This document shows positions 57,805 through 64,000 of a stretch of DNA of 64,000 bases, in pieces. How positions within the stretch are numbered: position 1 is the first letter of the stretch; each line of letters opens with the position of its first letter. The position numbers and the translations under genes are program-made. This DNA is from Cannabis sativa (Eukaryota; Streptophyta; Magnoliopsida; Rosales; Cannabaceae), in contig NC_083605.1 in the NCBI RefSeq assembly GCF_029168945.1, positions 75,224,969-75,288,968 of the forward strand. The letters run 5' to 3'. The notes under the pieces were generated by a model. The model searched no databases and was not told the origin of the DNA. It saw nothing but the letters and a program-made list of their open reading frames with translations.

Positions 57805-60060
57805 AAATGTTAGAAAAAGGTTTGAATTTTTTCGCGAACGACTTATGTATTATTGTGCTTCTAAATTTTTCAGTTTGATCTTTTAGTCAAATTTTTTCAC
57901 ACGTGACAAACAACATGATGACATGACTACTTAGTCAGTTGCCACGTATCGTCAGTACTACATATATAATTAATTTAAAAAATAATTATTTTTTAATTTA
58001 ATTTTACATAATTTTTTTAATCATTAATTATTTTTTAATTTAATAATTTTTTAAAAATACATAATTTTAATTTTTTTTAATTTTAAATTATACACATCAA
58101 ACTAATTAAACAGCCATATCATCATTGAGTTAATTTTTTTTTAGCTCAACACACCAATAAAAGTAATTTTAAACTCTTTTATATGTAGTAATTAATAACA
58201 AAATATAACATTATATTTTTAATATATATATATAACATTATTGCATCACAAATTTTACACTCCACTCCAAAAGTTGATGATCTCATTTTTTTCGAGCATT
58301 TACCAGAATTTTCTTACTTCCTTTATTGAGATTACGTTTAGATTAGAATGACCAATCTTATCTTTTGTTTTTTATTATTATTTATTTATTTAGTGAAGTA
58401 AATATTTGTGACATTTTAGACCATATATTATGCCTTTTTCCATGTATCTCACAAGAAGAGTAACTATATAATAAAGTGTCATAAGTTACGTATTAAAAGA
58501 GAAAAAAAAAATTGAACCCTTTTTAGTCAATACACGCCTCTTTTTTAAAAATAAATAAATAAATAAATAAAAATTAAGTGACCTAAAAGATAGGTAGGTC
58601 CACCACCACATTTTCATTTCATTATTATTATTATTATTTTATTTTTCTAATTTTTTTAATCATATTTGAATGTAAATTATTGCTCCAAAAGGAGAATCAA
58701 AATTTTTAATCATTGTTGATAAGTGTTTTCAAAAAATAAAACAAAACATAATTTATATAGAATATGTTCTTAAATGGCTTAAAAAGTTATATTTAAAAAG
58801 AAAAAAAAAATAGAATATATGCTTGATAAAAATAAAGATAAAAGTAATTTTATTTTTATTCTTTGTGAAAGTTATAAAGCTCAAACTTTTACTACAACAT
58901 AAGATAAAGATACCTTGCAAATTTCAAAACGAAAACTTTGTGTCATTGTAAAATTATGGATATATTTTATTTATTTATTTATTTATTTTTATAAAAAGTT
59001 AATGTTTAGGTTAAGGGTATTAAAATTTTCAAATTTAATTTTTTTTTTTTTACATATCTCATTATTACAACAAAAAATCATATATTATGTACACTCACTT
59101 ATTATAATGCACTAAAAATAGATATTTAATAGGAAAAATGTTTTAAAAATACATATTTTTTTTTTAATATAGATAAAAAAAAAATCATATTTGAAGTGGA
59201 GTGAGAATAATGTCCTTTTGTTTTATTTAAGGGAAACATAAAGCAAATCATTTTTTATTTTGCAATACATAGATTTTAAATCCTAATAACATTCCCTTTC
59301 ATCCATTTCAACATCAAAACATGACCAATTACATCACATATTATCTTCTTTTTTTAAAAAATAAATTTATATGTAAGTAATATTCCAACTCAAATAAAAA
59401 GTTCAGATTATTTCTCAAAAATAACAATAAATAGATCTTAAAATTTAATTTTCTTTTTTTTTTTTAAACAAAACTTAAAATACATTGTAAATACCAAAAC
59501 ATATATATAGATAAAAAAAACTAATTAGATTTTTTTTTTCTCTAAACTTTCACATATCCCTAAACTTTTTTAACCTTTAAAAATTATCTTGAACTATTAA
59601 TTAAGGACATAATTTGATACATATAAAAATTTGAGGGTGAAAATCCTAATTAATTTAAAAAAAATACTAAAATAAGTTGTTTGAGATTTTTTTCCTTAAT
59701 AACTTTTTATTTTTACCATAAAATTTGGTCAATTAGAGTGTAGCTACCTCCCCTGAAATTAATGACATAGGTAACACATGTTTTAATTTTTTAATCATTC
59801 CAAATAAAAAATAAAAAAAATCTAACATAACATAAAAAAACAATCAAAATTATCTTTTTTTTTAAAAAAAAAAAATTATCTTTTTTTAAGGAAAAAAAAT
59901 TATCTTTTTTTTAAGGAAAAAAAAACTTAAAATTTAGAAAAAAAAAGCCAATAATAACATTAACCAAGTAATTAGTTTAAACTAATTAAGAAATAGTCTT
60001 AATAAGTTATAAGAAGTTGACTGGTTTAACCGAAATTCCAAAAGTTGCGGTGAGAAGGTT
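57805..60060. other. AT-rich spacer
   Basis: No gene seen. It has a (AAAT)n run at 58550-58572 and a short tandem 'ttatcttttttttaa' repeat at 59850-59930. A faint GGCTAATTAG-family remnant lies at 59530-59660. Confidence 0.5.
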
Positions 60061-60204
60061 CCATTATATTATAGGCGGTGAAAAAGACAACAAAGGGCAT
60101 TGCAATTCAATTCAAGCAAGAACCAGAACAAGGGCATTTTAGTAATTTCATCCCTTCACCCGGTGGAATCTATAATGGAGATGCTACCGTGTCCAAGTCA
60201 TTCG

Positions 60205-60300
60205 CCAAAATTCAAATCACAGCTCACGAAATAGCGCCACGTGTCCAAGTCCATTCAAATCACAGCTCACAAAATCGCGCCACGTTGCCTCACGTGGTTA
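60205..60300 (+). promoter_or_regulatory. Duplicated G-box region upstream of the epimerase gene
   Basis: A unit reading TTCAAATCACAGCTCAC...GCGCCACGT occurs twice (about 60210 and 60255). CACGTG G-box cores occur at 60238-60243 and near 60292-60297, with a CACGTT variant between. Such G-box/ABRE-like sites bind bZIP and bHLH factors. They lie about 300-390 bases before the ATG. Confidence 0.55.
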
Positions 60301-60493
60301 CTTCTCTTTCCTATAACTTTTTTTCTTTTTTTAAAAAAAGAAATAAAATGATAAATAAAAAATGATTTTTTTATTTATCATTTTTTATTTATTTGTTTAA
60401 TTTTTAGGATTTTTTTTAAATTTTTAATTATAAATATTCTTTCTTCTTCTTCGTCGTGTTCATTCATAAGACCCATAATTCTGATACCAATCG

Positions 60494-60502
60494 CTATAAA
60501 TA
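60494..60502 (+). promoter_or_regulatory. TATA box of the epimerase gene
   Basis: GCTATAAATA about 95 bases upstream of the ATG at 60593, which fits a leader of some 60 bases. Confidence 0.65.
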
Positions 60503-60592
60503 CTCCTCTGCTTCAATCTTTGGTTGTTGCGATCCGAGAAAACGGTTTTTTGATAACGACAACTTCTCAGAACTCGAAAGTTTGTATCTTTA

Positions 60593-63504
<2,912 letters not shown>

Positions 63505-64000
63505 GTAAAGAAAATGAAACAGAAGTTGATACTTGTAACCATATAATAAGCTCTCTCTATTTTTAAAAATCTATATATATATATAAATATAAATATATAT
63601 TATTTAACTGGTATTTAATTTAGTGATAATATTGTCACCCGGTGTGTCCAGCTTTGGCCATTGTAGGAATACAGAGCTTTTGTTGGCAGACCCTGTGAAA
63701 GCTGATAGCCATTGAGGTGTATATCATTATATAGAATAAGAATTTATAATAATAATAATAGTAATAATTATAGTTAAATTTTAGTACCAATTCTTTCAAC
63801 ATTCTTTTGACTGGTTCAATTTTATAAAGTATTTTTCATGGAATTCATTGTGTCTTTGGTCTCATATTTATTATAGCTTATTAATTAAGGTTGACCATTA
63901 TGATATGATAAGGCAGCAGATGCCTATTTTGAACACTTTGTGATTGGTTTATTTGAACTTGGTTACTTATAAAATGGAAATATACTGTGGAATTAATTAT
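63505..64000. other. 3' flank of the epimerase gene
   Basis: A (TA)n-rich stretch at 63570-63600 follows the stop. A less AT-rich block at 63635-63720 (GTCACCCGGTGTGTCCAGC...) may be part of the 3' UTR; I see no frame or RNA fold in it. The rest is AT-rich. Confidence 0.4.

Noticed and set aside
60078..60365. 95-codon frame upstream of the epimerase
   Set aside because: It overlaps the promoter G-box duplication, ends in low-complexity lysines and has no recognisable domain.

Overview
The window is nuclear DNA from a flowering plant, most likely a eudicot. It is AT-rich, with GT-AG introns that are T-rich. It carries plant-specific genes (chloroplast NDH subunit NdhS, a UIEF-type mRNA export adaptor), a nuclear tRNA-Ala, a Cassandra TRIM retrotransposon and many MITEs. 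I cannot fix the species from sequence alone. All exon models come from reading splice sites and keeping frame; none has transcript support here.

Layout. 1-10.3 kb: one small intronless gene on the minus strand (1078-1563, DUF7890-like), then a repeat-rich stretch with a 5'-truncated LINE, two 195-bp hAT MITEs of one family, and a 956-bp terminal-inverted-repeat element filled with a palindromic GGACC/GGTCC array. 10.3-17.2 kb: a TTC1/TRP1-type TPR protein (+), a short MRPS36/KGD4-type mitochondrial protein (+) and NdhS (-). 17.2-20.9 kb: MITE-rich spacer. 20.9-23.4 kb: a coiled-coil/PH-like protein (+). 25.3-26.8 kb: a long foldback element with a Cassandra TRIM inserted in one arm. 29.6-34.4 kb: mitochondrial-type nucleoside diphosphate kinase (+), whose sixth intron holds a 72-bp tandem array. 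34.4-37.5 kb: a LINE remnant, a 709-bp hAT element and a 388-bp MITE. 37.5-40.5 kb: UIEF-like export adaptor (+). 41.6 kb: tRNA-Ala(CGC). 42.1-46.1 kb: a 12-exon, probably plastid-targeted zinc-ribbon/membrane/coiled-coil protein (+). 46.4-49.1 kb: RluA/RluD-family RNA pseudouridine synthase (-), convergent with the previous gene. 52.6-57.8 kb: a full-length Ty1/copia element of Tork type with apparently identical LTRs and one uninterrupted polyprotein frame. 60.6-63.5 kb: UDP-glucose 4-epimerase (+).

The genes are ordinary single-copy-style housekeeping genes and do not form a pathway or cluster. Several products go to organelles: NdhS to chloroplast; KGD4-like, NDPK3-like and the pseudouridine synthase to mitochondria. 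I found no evidence of a new multi-gene system. The most unusual material is in the repeats: the GGACC palindrome array, the tRNA-like tandem array in the NDPK intron, the asymmetric Cassandra LTRs, the nested MITEs, and two GC-AG introns with the same donor hexamer in adjacent convergent genes.
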